Source of the DNA: Microbacterium paulum
Lineage (GTDB): Bacteria > Actinomycetota > Actinomycetes > Actinomycetales > Microbacteriaceae
Assembly (NCBI RefSeq): GCF_015707995.1
Contig: NZ_JAAGRY010000009.1
Coordinates: 1-64,000, forward strand
DNA length: 64,000 bases
Direction: 5' to 3'
Shown here: positions 31,328-39,421 of the stretch, piece after piece
How the letters are laid out: the number at the start of each line of letters is the position of its first letter
How positions within the stretch are numbered: the first letter of the stretch is position 1
Made by a program: the position numbers and the translations under genes
Notes under the pieces: model-generated
Seen by the model: only the letters and a program-made list of their open reading frames with translations
Told to the model about the DNA's origin: nothing
Database searches by the model: none

Positions 31328-32317
31328 TTATCGGAATGCTCGGCTGATGGCGCTGCCGGTCTGGAACAGTCCGATCCAGATCACGAACTTCAGCAGCGGG
31401 CGCATCGGGAGCCCGACGATACGCCTCCAGCCGGTCGATCGCGCCCAGGATGTCGTGATCGTCACCTGGGTTCCCCCGGCCGTGCTCGCGAGGTCGAACG
31501 TCGTCAGTGTCGGCCCACGGTGGGTTGCATCCGGATAGGTGAACTGCCACACAACATGGGCAGGTTGTTCTGCCTTCACGAGTTCGATGGTGCGTCGGTG
31601 AAACTGGGGTTTGATCTTCAGGGGCTTGCCGTCTGGCCGGGCCTGTGGTGCGCGCCCCTGCCAGAGCATCCCCGGGCGTGCTGACTCATCGGTCGCATCG
31701 ATGGAGCCGACGCTGACTTCCCAGTCGGGAACCCGAGACGGGTCGGTCAGGAACTCCCAGACCTGATCGACCGATGCGGGAACGAATGCCTCCGTCGTGC
31801 CCGATACGCGACCTTTCTCCTGCGGTCTCCGCGGCGTCGCTTCGGGCAGAGTCGCGTCGGCGTGGTCGAGTCGACCCATCACTTCTGCGGGTGTCGTGCC
31901 GAGTCGTTGCAGGATGTCGAGGATCAGACCACTGGGTTCGATCACCAGTTCCCGGAGCACCGCTGCGGCGTCACCTTCGCGTTCTTTCCCACCAGAGCGT
32001 GCGATGAGGTCGGAGGCTCGTTTGCTCCACTGGTATCCGTCGGTCTCCTGGAACACGATTCGCCCCGGAGCGGGGAACGATGCGTCGATGCCGAGCGACG
32101 CCAGCTGCGCCTCGTGCTGCTCCTCCACGGCGAGACGCGCGGCATCCAAGTCGATGCCGATTTCACGCAGCACCCGCCCCGCACTCTGGTCACTGATAAC
32201 GAGAGCAAGGAACATGTGATCAATGTCGGCCTCGCGGCGTCCCATCCGGGACGCTTCCTCCATAGCAGCCAGTGACAGGGATTGGCTGGTCTGGGCAGCG
32301 CGAGTGAACTTGCTCAT
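31328..32317 (-). CDS. Clp N-domain fused to SRPBCC domain
   Basis: A 329-residue two-domain protein. Residues about 1-140 match the ClpA/ClpC N-terminal double repeat (TRAAQTSQSLSLAAMEEASRMGRREADIDHMFLALV, then AAAVLRELVIEPSGLILDIL). Residues about 170-315 form a SRPBCC/AHSA1 domain (TEAFVPASVDQVWEFLTDPSRVPDWEVSVG, then TLTTFDLASTAGGTQVTITTSW). There is no AAA+ motor, so it is not a chaperone by itself. It overlaps the HTH gene by ATGA and is probably co-regulated with it. Role unknown; an adaptor or ligand sensor is one possibility. Confidence 0.8.
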   Translation of the reverse strand: MSKFTRAAQTSQSLSLAAMEEASRMGRREADIDHMFLALVISDQSAGRVLREIGIDLDAARLAVEEQHEAQLASLGIDASFPAPGRIVFQETDGYQWSKRASDLIARSGGKEREGDAAAVLRELVIEPSGLILDILQRLGTTPAEVMGRLDHADATLPEATPRRPQEKGRVSGTTEAFVPASVDQVWEFLTDPSRVPDWEVSVGSIDATDESARPGMLWQGRAPQARPDGKPLKIKPQFHRRTIELVKAEQPAHVVWQFTYPDATHRGPTLTTFDLASTAGGTQVTITTSWARSTGWRRIVGLPMRPLLKFVIWIGLFQTGSAISRAFR

Positions 32318-32559
32318 GCGTTTCTCCTGAGGTTCGGGATCGTGGGGTCGACTCTCTTGGCGTGTTTCTTGTGCGCGGCCTGACGGGTCACGCCGAGCGC
32401 ATCCGCGATCTCTTGCCACTTCATGCCCGCCCGCAACGCCGCTTCGACCTGCCGCAACTCCAGCGTGTCGGCAAGCACCCGCAAGGACGCGACCGCGCGG
32501 AGCCCTGCCTTCGGGTCAGTGGTGTCCGCAGCAACTTGTGCGATCTGTGAGGACTCCAT
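32314..32559 (-). CDS. small HTH DNA-binding protein paired with Clp-N/SRPBCC gene
   Basis: An 81-residue protein. After an acidic N-terminus, residues about 35-70 form a helix-turn-helix (ALRAGMKWQEIADALGVTRQAAHKKHAKRV). It is divergent from the 32638 gene, and the intervening DNA holds two identical-format dyads. It overlaps the Clp-N/SRPBCC start. Such small HTH plus Clp-N pairs occur in other actinobacteria. It probably represses its own operon and perhaps the divergent gene. Confidence 0.85.
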   Translation of the reverse strand: MESSQIAQVAADTTDPKAGLRAVASLRVLADTLELRQVEAALRAGMKWQEIADALGVTRQAAHKKHAKRVDPTIPNLRRNA

Positions 32560-32564
32560 AATGT

Positions 32565-32604
32565 CAACCTACGTTGCACACCGAGATTCTGTCAACTAGA
32601 GTTG
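32565..32604. promoter_or_regulatory. two CAAC-N4-GTTG dyads in divergent promoter
   Basis: CAAC-CTAC-GTTG (32565-32576) and CAAC-TAGA-GTTG (32593-32604) lie 28 bp apart between the HTH gene and the divergent hypothetical gene, each preceded by GT. Both have the same format, consistent with operators of the adjacent HTH protein. Binding is inferred. Confidence 0.65.
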
Positions 32605-32637
32605 CGGCAGCGCGTCGGACGCACTCAAAGGAGGAAC

Positions 32638-33120
32638 GTGCACTACGGACCACTCACGGCCATCACTGGCGGCATTGCCGTGGCCTCCAACGACGCTCTT
32701 CATCTACGCATCACCCCTGAAGGCGTCACACATCACCGAGGCGCGACGGTGATCTCTGAAACGATCCCCTGGAGCGACATCATCGGCATCGAAGTGAACC
32801 TCCCGAGTTCATGGTTTCCGTGGCCTGGCGCACTTGCGACTACGGGATACGCACTCGTTACGCTCTTGTCTGGACAAGTCGAGGACGTTCACTCCGAGGA
32901 AAGCTCGATCACGGTGTCTCTCGCGGACGACAAGCATTTGGAGCTCCCCGTCAATCACGCAGTCGGAGGGTACTGGAAACGGGCGGTCACCAACGCTGGA
33001 ATCCTGCTCAACGGGTTCATTGCCAAGCCGGAGCAGCGAAGCCTCCTGGCGCACCCGGAGCAAGTCATCCACCGATACGCGAACGCAACCCGCTGGCGCA
33101 CACGACTCACCTCCGAGTAG
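32638..33120 (+). CDS. hypothetical protein (PH-like)
   Basis: A 160-residue protein. GTG 32638 has an AAAGGAGG ribosome site. The sequence (LHLRITPEGVTHHRGATVISETIPWSDIIGIEV, then PWPGALATTGYALVTLL) resembles bacterial PH-like domains with a strand-rich core, and it has no clear membrane helix. No function is recognised. It is the last gene of the island, reads toward attR, and diverges from the HTH/Clp-N operon. Confidence 0.65.
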   Translation: MHYGPLTAITGGIAVASNDALHLRITPEGVTHHRGATVISETIPWSDIIGIEVNLPSSWFPWPGALATTGYALVTLLSGQVEDVHSEESSITVSLADDKHLELPVNHAVGGYWKRAVTNAGILLNGFIAKPEQRSLLAHPEQVIHRYANATRWRTRLTSE

Positions 33121-33185
33121 AGGGCACCACACCCAGGACGCATTCGGTTCAATGCTAATCAGTCGCGACCAGCATCCTCCGACAA

Positions 33186-33205
33186 AAGTGCTAACAAAAG
33201 TGCTA
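33186..33205 (+). repeat. right-end integrase arm-type sites
   Basis: Two AAGTGCTA boxes (33186-33193 and 33198-33205) are in the same orientation and 12-bp spacing as at 11675-11694. They lie ~120 bp inside the right core repeat. The preceding 65 bp and the 118 bp to the core hold no gene. Confidence 0.7.
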
Positions 33206-33323
33206 AGCAACCTGTAGCTCGGCGTATTACGGTGGAGTTATCCACAGGTCACATGCTGTAGATCGTTGATTTTATGCGGCAGAACGCTCGGTCGAGATTC
33301 ACGGCGCGAGGGGATCGAGGTCA

Positions 33324-33345
33324 GTTCAAGTCCCCCCTCGCGCAC
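33324..33345 (+). repeat. attR core (22 bp)
   Basis: The right copy of the tRNA-Leu 3' end repeat. It is identical to 11592-11613 but not part of a functional tRNA: the upstream sequence does not fold as one. Marks the chromosomal junction. Confidence 0.92.
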
Positions 33346-33357
33346 AGCATGAAAAGG

Positions 33358-33396
33358 CCCCTGGCCAGGAGTTATGACTCCCGGCCAGGGGTCTTT
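33358..33396 (+). terminator. displaced tRNA-Leu terminator
   Basis: A stem of CCCCTGGCCaGGAG and CTCCcGGCCAGGGG around a 6-nt loop, followed by TCTTT, starts 12 bp after the attR core. This is probably the original terminator of tRNA-Leu, separated by 21.7 kb after island insertion. Confidence 0.8.
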
Positions 33397-33426
33397 GCGT
33401 TGCACACGGCGCAGCGGAGTAGCGTG

Positions 33427-34740
33427 ATGGCCATGCCCTCCATCGACACCGCCGATCTTCCCGAGGTCGCCCGCATCGCGCGCGACCTCATCCGGTTCGA
33501 CACGACCAACTACGGCGAGGGTCGCGCCAAGGGCGAGCGCGAGGCCGCCGAGTACGTCGGGGCCTTCCTCGCCGAGCTGGGCCTCGACGTCGAGTACTAC
33601 GAGCCCATCCCGAGGCGCACGAACCTGATGGCCCGCGTCGCCGGCCGAAACCCCGACAAACCCGCCCTGGTGCTGCACGGGCACCTCGACGTCGTCCCCG
33701 CTGTCGCCGGCGACTGGAGTGTCGACCCGTTCGCCGGAGTCGTCCGCGACGGACTGCTCTGGGGGCGCGGCGCGGTCGACATGAAAGACATGGATGCCAT
33801 GATCCTGGCATCCGTCGCCGAGCTGCTGCGCGCCGGAGAGCGCCCCGAGCGCGACCTCGTGCTGGTCTTCTTCGCCGACGAGGAGAACGGGGGCGTGGAG
33901 GGCTCGCAGTTGGTCGTCCGCGACCGTCCGGAGTGGTTCGCGGGCGCGACCGAGGCCATCAGCGAGGTCGGGGGCTACTCGATCCCGGTCGGCGACCGGC
34001 GGGCGTACCTCTTGCAGGTCGGGGAGAAGGCCCTCGTCTGGCTGCGACTGCGCGCCCGGGGCACCGCGGGTCACGGCAGCCGGTTCCATCAGGACAACGC
34101 CGTGACGCGGCTCGCCGAAGCGGTCGCCGCCCTCGGCCGCGCCGAGTGGCCGATCGAACTGACCGCCACAACCCGTCAGACCGTCGAGGGGCTCGCCGCA
34201 CTCTGCGGCGACGGGAGCCTCACAGACCCCGACGCCGTGGCCGCGGAGACGGGCCCGGCATCCGGGTTCCTCCGTTCGACGTTCCGCACGACGACCAACC
34301 CCACGGGCCTCGAGGCGGGCTACAAGCACAACGTGATCCCCGATGCCGCGTCGGCGGCGATCGACGTGCGCACCCTGCCGGGCCAGGAAGACCGGGTGCT
34401 CGCCGAGATCCAGCGGATCGTGGGCGACGACGTCGTGATCGACATCGCGCACCGCGACATCGGCCTCGAGGTGCCCTTCTCGGGGGAGCTCGTGGAGGCC
34501 ATGGTCGCCGCCCTCGACCGGCACGACCCCGGGGTGCCGGTGGTGCCGTACCTCATGGGCGGGGGAACCGACAACAAGGCCCTCGCCGAACTCGGCATCG
34601 CCGGGTACGGCTTCGCGCCGTTGCGCCTTCCGGACGACCTCGATTTCACGGGTATGTTCCATGGGGTGGACGAGCGCGTTCCGATCGATGCGCTCGTGTT
34701 CGGCCAGCAGGTGCTGACCGACCTGCTCCGCACCTACTGA
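33427..34740 (+). CDS. M20-family metallopeptidase / deacylase
   Basis: A 437-residue dizinc M20 hydrolase (carboxypeptidase G2/ArgE/DapE group). Metal-binding sites are LVLHGHLDVVPA with catalytic Asp, then WGRGAVDMKDMDAM (bridging Asp), then FFADEENGG (catalytic and metal Glu). A dimerisation domain occupies about residues 190-330, and PYLMGGGTDNKALAE supplies the last ligand region. ATG 33427 is the first good start; ATG 33433 is an alternative. Substrate specificity is unknown. It is the first chromosomal gene to the right of the island and lies 36 bp upstream of uppP. Confidence 0.9.
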   Translation: MAMPSIDTADLPEVARIARDLIRFDTTNYGEGRAKGEREAAEYVGAFLAELGLDVEYYEPIPRRTNLMARVAGRNPDKPALVLHGHLDVVPAVAGDWSVDPFAGVVRDGLLWGRGAVDMKDMDAMILASVAELLRAGERPERDLVLVFFADEENGGVEGSQLVVRDRPEWFAGATEAISEVGGYSIPVGDRRAYLLQVGEKALVWLRLRARGTAGHGSRFHQDNAVTRLAEAVAALGRAEWPIELTATTRQTVEGLAALCGDGSLTDPDAVAAETGPASGFLRSTFRTTTNPTGLEAGYKHNVIPDAASAAIDVRTLPGQEDRVLAEIQRIVGDDVVIDIAHRDIGLEVPFSGELVEAMVAALDRHDPGVPVVPYLMGGGTDNKALAELGIAGYGFAPLRLPDDLDFTGMFHGVDERVPIDALVFGQQVLTDLLRTY

Positions 34741-34776
34741 GCCGCGGCTCGCCGCACGCCCGACCGAAAGGCCCCC

Positions 34777-35607
34777 ATGCTCTTCGACGCGATCATCCTC
34801 GGCATCGTGCAGGGACTGACCGAGTTTCTCCCGATCTCGTCGAGCGCGCACCTGCGCATCTTCGGCGAGTTCCTGCCCTCCGCGGTAGACCCGGGCGCGA
34901 CCTTCACCGCCATCACGCAGATCGGCACCGAACTCGCGGTCGTGGTCTATTTCTGGAAGCGGATCGTGCGGATCGTCGGGCAGTGGTTCCGCTCACTCAC
35001 CGGCGCCGTGCCGCGCAACGACCCCGACGCCCGGATGGGCTGGATCGTCATCATCGGCACGATCCCGATCGGCGTGCTCGGCTTCCTCTTCCAAGACGTC
35101 ATCCGCGACACCTTCCGAAACCTCTGGCTCGTCGCGATCGTGCTGATCGTGTTCGGTCTGCTGCTCGGCGCCGCCGACGCCCTCGGACGCCGCACCCGCA
35201 ACGAAGAAGACCTCACCTACCGCGACGGCCTGCTGCTCGGTCTCGCGCAGTCCCTCGCCCTGATCCCCGGCGTGTCGCGCTCGGGAGCGACCACGACGGC
35301 GGGCCTCGCGCTCGGCTACACTCGCCCGGCCGCGGCCGAGGTCGCCTTCTTGCTCGCGGTGCCCGCCGTTTTCGGCAGCGGACTGTACGAGCTCCTCCAC
35401 GCGATCAAAGATCCCGGCTCGTCGGTGTTCAACGGCTTCGAGACCGCCGTGGCGACGGGTCTCGCCTTCGTGGTGGGCCTCGCCGTGATCGCGTTCCTCA
35501 TGCAGTACCTCAAGCGCGGCAGCTTCTTGCCGTTCGTGATCTACCGCGTCGTGCTCGGCATCGTGCTGATCATCCTGCTGAGCCTCGGCGTCCTGCAGGC
35601 GTACTGA
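34777..35607 (+). CDS. uppP: undecaprenyl-diphosphatase
   Basis: A 276-residue integral membrane phosphatase that recycles undecaprenyl pyrophosphate for cell-wall synthesis and confers bacitracin tolerance. The first conserved block is GIVQGLTEFLPISSSAHL with the (E/Q)xxxE-like Glu. The second is PGVSRSGATTTAGL with catalytic Ser/Arg. About seven hydrophobic segments follow the BacA/UppP pattern. Complete and of normal length. Confidence 0.96.
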   Translation: MLFDAIILGIVQGLTEFLPISSSAHLRIFGEFLPSAVDPGATFTAITQIGTELAVVVYFWKRIVRIVGQWFRSLTGAVPRNDPDARMGWIVIIGTIPIGVLGFLFQDVIRDTFRNLWLVAIVLIVFGLLLGAADALGRRTRNEEDLTYRDGLLLGLAQSLALIPGVSRSGATTTAGLALGYTRPAAAEVAFLLAVPAVFGSGLYELLHAIKDPGSSVFNGFETAVATGLAFVVGLAVIAFLMQYLKRGSFLPFVIYRVVLGIVLIILLSLGVLQAY

Positions 35608-35646
35608 TCGCGCGGCGCCGCGGCGCTGGGGCGGATCACCGCCTGA

Positions 35647-36528
35647 TCAGCGTCCCGAGTTCGGGCCGCCGTGCCCCTTGGGACCGGGGCCCGAGTTGGG
35701 GCCGTCGCCGCCGCGCCGCAGGTAGCGTTCGAACTCCTGCGCGATGGCGTCGCCCGATGCCTCGGGCGAGTCCCACGTGTCGCGGGTCTGTTCGAGCTGG
35801 CGGATGTACTCGGTCATCTCTTCGTCGTCCGATGCGGCGGCGTCGATGGATGCCTCCCACGCGAGCGACTCGGCGGGCAGCTCACCGCGGGGCACGACCG
35901 CACCGGTGAGCTCGGTGAGGCGGTCGAGCAGAGCGAGCGTCGCCTTGGGCGACGGAGTATGGCCGGCGACGTAGTGCGGCACGCTCGCCCAGAGCGCGGC
36001 GCACGGGATGCCGGCCGCTTCGGCGGCGGTCGACAGCACCGTGAGGATGCCCGCGGGGCCTTCGTAGGTGGGCTTCTCGAGCCCGAACTCCGCACGCAGC
36101 GCCTCGTTCTCGCTGCCGGCGAAGATCGAGATGGGCCGCGTGTGCGGCACGTCCGACATCATCGAGCCGAGCGCGACGATCCCGGTGATGTCTTCGCGGA
36201 GAGCCGCATCGATCAACTCGGCGACGAACGCCTGCCACGCACGGGCGGGCTCGAAGCCCGACAGCAACCACAGTCGCGCGCCCTCGCCCGGGTGCAACGG
36301 GCGCCACAGCGTAGCGTCGGGCCAGACGAGCGAGCGCGTGCCCTCGGCATCCATCTTCACTTGCGGGCGCGTGTACTGGTAATCGAAGTACAGCTCGGGA
36401 TCGACCGCGTACACCTCGCGGTAGGCACCCGATTCGCGGACGTGGGCGACGGCGGCCGAGGCGGCTTCGCCGGCGTCGTTCCACCCGTCGAACGCGACCA
36501 CGAGAACCCGCTGACCCAGTTCGTCCAC
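35647..36528 (-). CDS. PAC2-family (proteasome-assembly-chaperone-like) protein
   Basis: A 293-residue PAC2 family protein. The fold is marked by LVVAFDGWNDAGEAASAAVAHV at the N-terminus and by GIVALGSMMSDVPHTRP and GIPCAALWASVPHYV in the middle. GTG 36528 is used because GAGGAG precedes it; the open frame continues upstream without a better start. The tail is Gly/Pro-rich. Orthologues neighbour the proteasome locus in mycobacteria, although no proteasome genes occur here. Its own function is unknown. Confidence 0.87.
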   Translation of the reverse strand: MDELGQRVLVVAFDGWNDAGEAASAAVAHVRESGAYREVYAVDPELYFDYQYTRPQVKMDAEGTRSLVWPDATLWRPLHPGEGARLWLLSGFEPARAWQAFVAELIDAALREDITGIVALGSMMSDVPHTRPISIFAGSENEALRAEFGLEKPTYEGPAGILTVLSTAAEAAGIPCAALWASVPHYVAGHTPSPKATLALLDRLTELTGAVVPRGELPAESLAWEASIDAAASDDEEMTEYIRQLEQTRDTWDSPEASGDAIAQEFERYLRRGGDGPNSGPGPKGHGGPNSGR

Positions 36529-36670
36529 GCCGCTCCTCGTCTTCTGCGAACAATTGCCCTCCAGAATACGCGCGGCCCACGCGGCGTGGGCGTGCCGCGC
36601 GGGCGGCGTCACCGGCGGCGCTGCCTCGGCGCCACCTCGGCCTGACCGTGCGACCGCCTAACATGGAGCG

Positions 36671-37363
36671 GTGAGTTCCACCCCCGCCGCCCCTGCCCTT
36701 CCGGACGCCGTGCTGTGGGACATGGACGGCACACTCGTCGACACCGAGCAGTACTGGATGGCCGCCGAAGGCGCCCTCGTCGAGCGGTTCGGCGGCACCT
36801 GGACGCATGAGCAGGCGCTCACCCTCGTGGGTCAGGGGCTCGAGACCTCGGCCACGATCCTGCAGGGCGCCGGCGTGCGCATGGCCGCGCACGAGATCGT
36901 CGACCACCTCACGGCAGAGGTGATGAGGGCGCTCGAAGAGTACGGACCGCCCCTTCGCCCCGGCGCGGCGGAACTGCTCGCTGCGCTGCGTGCGGCGGGC
37001 GTGCGCTGCGCGCTCGTGACGATGTCGCTGCGCCGCATGGCGGAACTCGTCGTCGCGGGACTGCCGGACGGCTCGTTCGAACTCATCGTCTCGGGCGACG
37101 ACGCCACCCGGCCCAAGCCCTACCCCGACGCCTACCTGCAGGCATCCGCGGCGCTCGGCGTCGACCCGGCGCGCACCGTCGCGATCGAAGACTCGCCCAC
37201 CGGGGTGCGCGCGGCCGTCGCCGCGGGCGTTCCCACGGTCGGCGTTCCGCTCATGGTCTCGCTCGAGGGGTCGGGCGCCGATGCGCTCTGGCCCACGCTC
37301 GAAGACCGCACCCCCTCCGACATCGCCGCCTTCTGGTCGGCGCACGCCGCCTCGCGGCACTGA
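36671..37363 (+). CDS. HAD-superfamily hydrolase
   Basis: A 230-residue HAD phosphatase of the beta-phosphoglucomutase-like subfamily. Motif I is LWDMDGTLVDTEQYW, motif II CALVTMSLRR, motif III with Lys in DATRPKPYPDAYL, and motif IV AIEDSPTGVRAAVAAG. A helical cap lies between motifs I and II. Substrate unknown; it removes or moves phosphate on a small metabolite. It lies 10 bp upstream of trmI and is probably co-transcribed. Confidence 0.92.
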   Translation: MSSTPAAPALPDAVLWDMDGTLVDTEQYWMAAEGALVERFGGTWTHEQALTLVGQGLETSATILQGAGVRMAAHEIVDHLTAEVMRALEEYGPPLRPGAAELLAALRAAGVRCALVTMSLRRMAELVVAGLPDGSFELIVSGDDATRPKPYPDAYLQASAALGVDPARTVAIEDSPTGVRAAVAAGVPTVGVPLMVSLEGSGADALWPTLEDRTPSDIAAFWSAHAASRH

Positions 37364-37373
37364 AAGGCCACGC

Positions 37374-38441
37374 ATGACCTCCGAATCCTCGCAGCCGGGC
37401 GCGGCTCAGCCCGCCGAAGACCTGCGCCCGAGCGGCCCGTTCCGCCTCGGCGACCGCGTGCAACTGACCGGACCCAAGGGCCGCATGCACACCGTCACGC
37501 TGCGCGAGCACGGCGAGCTGCACACGCACCACGGCGTGCTCAAGCACGAGGCCATCGTCGGCCAGCCCGATGGCTCGGTCCTCACGAACTCGGGCGGTCA
37601 CGAGTACCTCGCGCTCCGCCCGCTACTGCGCGACTTCGTCATGTCGATGCCGCGCGGCGCCGCGATCGTCTATCCGAAAGACGCCGCGCAGATCCTCGCC
37701 CAGGCCGACATCTTCCCCGGGGCGACGGTCGTCGAAGCCGGCGTCGGCTCGGGCGCGCTGTCGTTGTGGCTGCTGCGCGCGATCGGCCCCGCGGGGCGCC
37801 TCGTCTCGTTCGAACGGCGCGAGGAGTTCGCCGAGGTCGCGCAGGCGAACGTCGAGACGTTCTTCGGCGAGTACCCCGAGACATGGTCGGTGCGCGTCGG
37901 CGACCTGGCCGTAGAGCTTCCCGAGGCGCTCGCCCCGGCATCCGTCGACCGAGTCGTGCTCGACATGCTCGCGCCGTGGGAGTGCCTCGACGTCGTCGCC
38001 GATGCGCTCACGCCGGGGGGAGTGGTGATCTGCTACGTCGCCACCGCGACCCAGCTGAGCCGTGTCGCGGAGTACCTGCGCGGCACGGGGCTTTTCACCG
38101 AGCCCGAATCGAGCGAGACGATGGTGCGCGGCTGGCACGTCGAGGGGCTCGCCGTGCGCCCCGACCACCGCATGGTCGCGCACACCGGCTTTCTCATCAC
38201 CGCCCGCCGTCTCGCCCCGGGCGCCGTGCCGCCCGATGTGCGAAAGCGCGCGCTCAAGAAGCCCAGCTACGCCGACAGCGATGTCGAGGTGTGGACTCCG
38301 GGCGCGGTCGGCGACCGCGAGATCACCGACAAGAACCTGCGCAAGCGGGTGCGCGAGGCGCAGCGTGCCGTCGACGGCGCGCGCATCGCCGCGCAGGGTG
38401 CGGCGGCAGACGAAGCCGGGGGAGACGGCGACGTAGACTGA
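37374..38441 (+). CDS. trmI: tRNA (adenine58-N1)-methyltransferase
   Basis: A 355-residue TrmI, which methylates A58 in the T-loop of tRNA. N-terminal beta-barrel (GDRVQLTGPKGRMHTVTLREHGELHTHHGVLKHEAI). The SAM-binding motif I is VVEAGVGSGALSLWLLRAIG, and motif IV is DRVVLDMLAPWECLDV. A C-terminal region continues to ALKKPSYADSD, and the last ~50 residues are an Ala/Arg-rich tail. ATG 37374 follows AAAGG. Genomic order resembles Rv2118c, next to where mycobacteria carry the proteasome genes. Confidence 0.94.
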   Translation: MTSESSQPGAAQPAEDLRPSGPFRLGDRVQLTGPKGRMHTVTLREHGELHTHHGVLKHEAIVGQPDGSVLTNSGGHEYLALRPLLRDFVMSMPRGAAIVYPKDAAQILAQADIFPGATVVEAGVGSGALSLWLLRAIGPAGRLVSFERREEFAEVAQANVETFFGEYPETWSVRVGDLAVELPEALAPASVDRVVLDMLAPWECLDVVADALTPGGVVICYVATATQLSRVAEYLRGTGLFTEPESSETMVRGWHVEGLAVRPDHRMVAHTGFLITARRLAPGAVPPDVRKRALKKPSYADSDVEVWTPGAVGDREITDKNLRKRVREAQRAVDGARIAAQGAAADEAGGDGDVD

Positions 38442-38445
38442 TCCG

Positions 38446-39381
38446 GTGCTCCGGATCCCTGCCGTCATCGCCGTCCTCGGCCTCTCCGCTCTGACCCTCG
38501 CGGCGTGCGCGTCGTCGCCGTCGTCTGCCGCCTCGACATCGTGCGAACGCACCGACTCGGATGCCTCGGTGCTCGACTTCGCGCAGGCCTCGGGCGACTT
38601 CGGCAAACCCGCCGTCACGCTGAAGGCTCCGGTCTACGTCGACTCCACCACGTACACCGACACCGAGGTGAGCACCGGACGGCAGATCACGAGCGACGCG
38701 CAGGACGTCGTCTTCTCGATCGCGATCGCGAACGGCGCGACCGGCCAGTCGCTCGTGCAGGCGGCACCCCCGGTGCAGCCCCTGTCGAGCTGGAATTCGA
38801 GCTACCAGGGCCTCGTGACGGCCATGATGTGCGCGACCGAAGGCACCCGTGTGGTCGCCGCGATCCCCGCCTCAGAGCTCTCGGCCGCCGGCGCGCAAGA
38901 CCTCGGCGTGACCGACGACCAGTCGATCGCGGTGACGATCGACATCACCAAGGTGTATCTCGCCGCCGCCGACGGCACGCCGCAGTACAACGACCGTCGC
39001 GGCATGCCCTCGGTCGTGCTCGCCCCGGGCGGTCGTCCCGGTGTGATCGTGCCCGACGCGGCCGCACCGACCGAACTGGCCGTCGAGGTGCTGAAGAAGG
39101 GCGACGGCGAGACGATCGGCCAGGGCGACACCGCTCGCGTGCAGTACACCGGCGTGAACTGGAGCACCCGCAAGGTGACCGATTCGACGTGGGAGAACGG
39201 CGCCTCGGTGGCTGTTGCCCCGGGCAGCAAGCTCGCTTTCGCGCCGCAGCTCGTCGGCGCGACGGTCGGCTCACAGCTTCTCGTCGTCGTGCCCGCGGGC
39301 GACAGTGCCACGGCGGGCGACGCGGCCACGATCTACGTCGTCGACGTGCTCGGCATCGACGACCCCGCGGCGACGAACTGA
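38446..39381 (+). CDS. FKBP-type peptidyl-prolyl isomerase, lipoprotein
   Basis: A 311-residue secreted folding catalyst. The signal peptide has lipobox TLAAC, so Cys near residue 21 is probably lipidated. The C-terminal FKBP domain begins at about residue 215 (ELAVEVLKKGDGETIGQGDTARVQYTGVNWSTRKVTDSTWENGASVA). The central ~170 residues are a second, FKBP-like or unclassified domain. It starts 5 bp after trmI and is followed by pafB. In many actinobacteria this gene stands next to pafA. Confidence 0.9.
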   Translation: MLRIPAVIAVLGLSALTLAACASSPSSAASTSCERTDSDASVLDFAQASGDFGKPAVTLKAPVYVDSTTYTDTEVSTGRQITSDAQDVVFSIAIANGATGQSLVQAAPPVQPLSSWNSSYQGLVTAMMCATEGTRVVAAIPASELSAAGAQDLGVTDDQSIAVTIDITKVYLAAADGTPQYNDRRGMPSVVLAPGGRPGVIVPDAAAPTELAVEVLKKGDGETIGQGDTARVQYTGVNWSTRKVTDSTWENGASVAVAPGSKLAFAPQLVGATVGSQLLVVVPAGDSATAGDAATIYVVDVLGIDDPAATN

Positions 39382-39421
39382 CCGGCGCCGCCTCCTCCTA
39401 GGCTCGCCCTAGGATGGGCGA

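Larger units (their letters stand above)
11592..33345. mobile_element. ~21.7 kb integrative mobilisable island in tRNA-Leu
   Basis: The element is bounded by a perfect 22-bp direct repeat of the tRNA-Leu 3' end (11592-11613 and 33324-33345). It carries tyrosine integrase, XRE regulator, excisionase, a VbhA/Fic module, MobF-type relaxase and cargo. Paired AAGTGCTA boxes with the same 12-bp period occur just inside both ends, as expected of integrase arm sites. No conjugation pore, TraB translocase or replication initiator was recognised, so it is probably mobilised by a helper. Two secondary mobile elements lie inside it. The original tRNA terminator now lies outside the right repeat, and the island brings its own hairpin next to the tRNA. 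Confidence 0.93.

Noticed and set aside
33274..33426. Upstream extension of the M20 peptidase frame through attR
   Set aside because: It would translate the att core and terminator hairpin, which are structural sequences. ATG 33427 starts the family's N-terminus.
33933..35909. Open frame of 658 codons across the M20 gene and uppP
   Set aside because: Arg/Gly/Pro-rich shadow in a second frame; the M20 and UppP proteins in the other frame have full family motifs.
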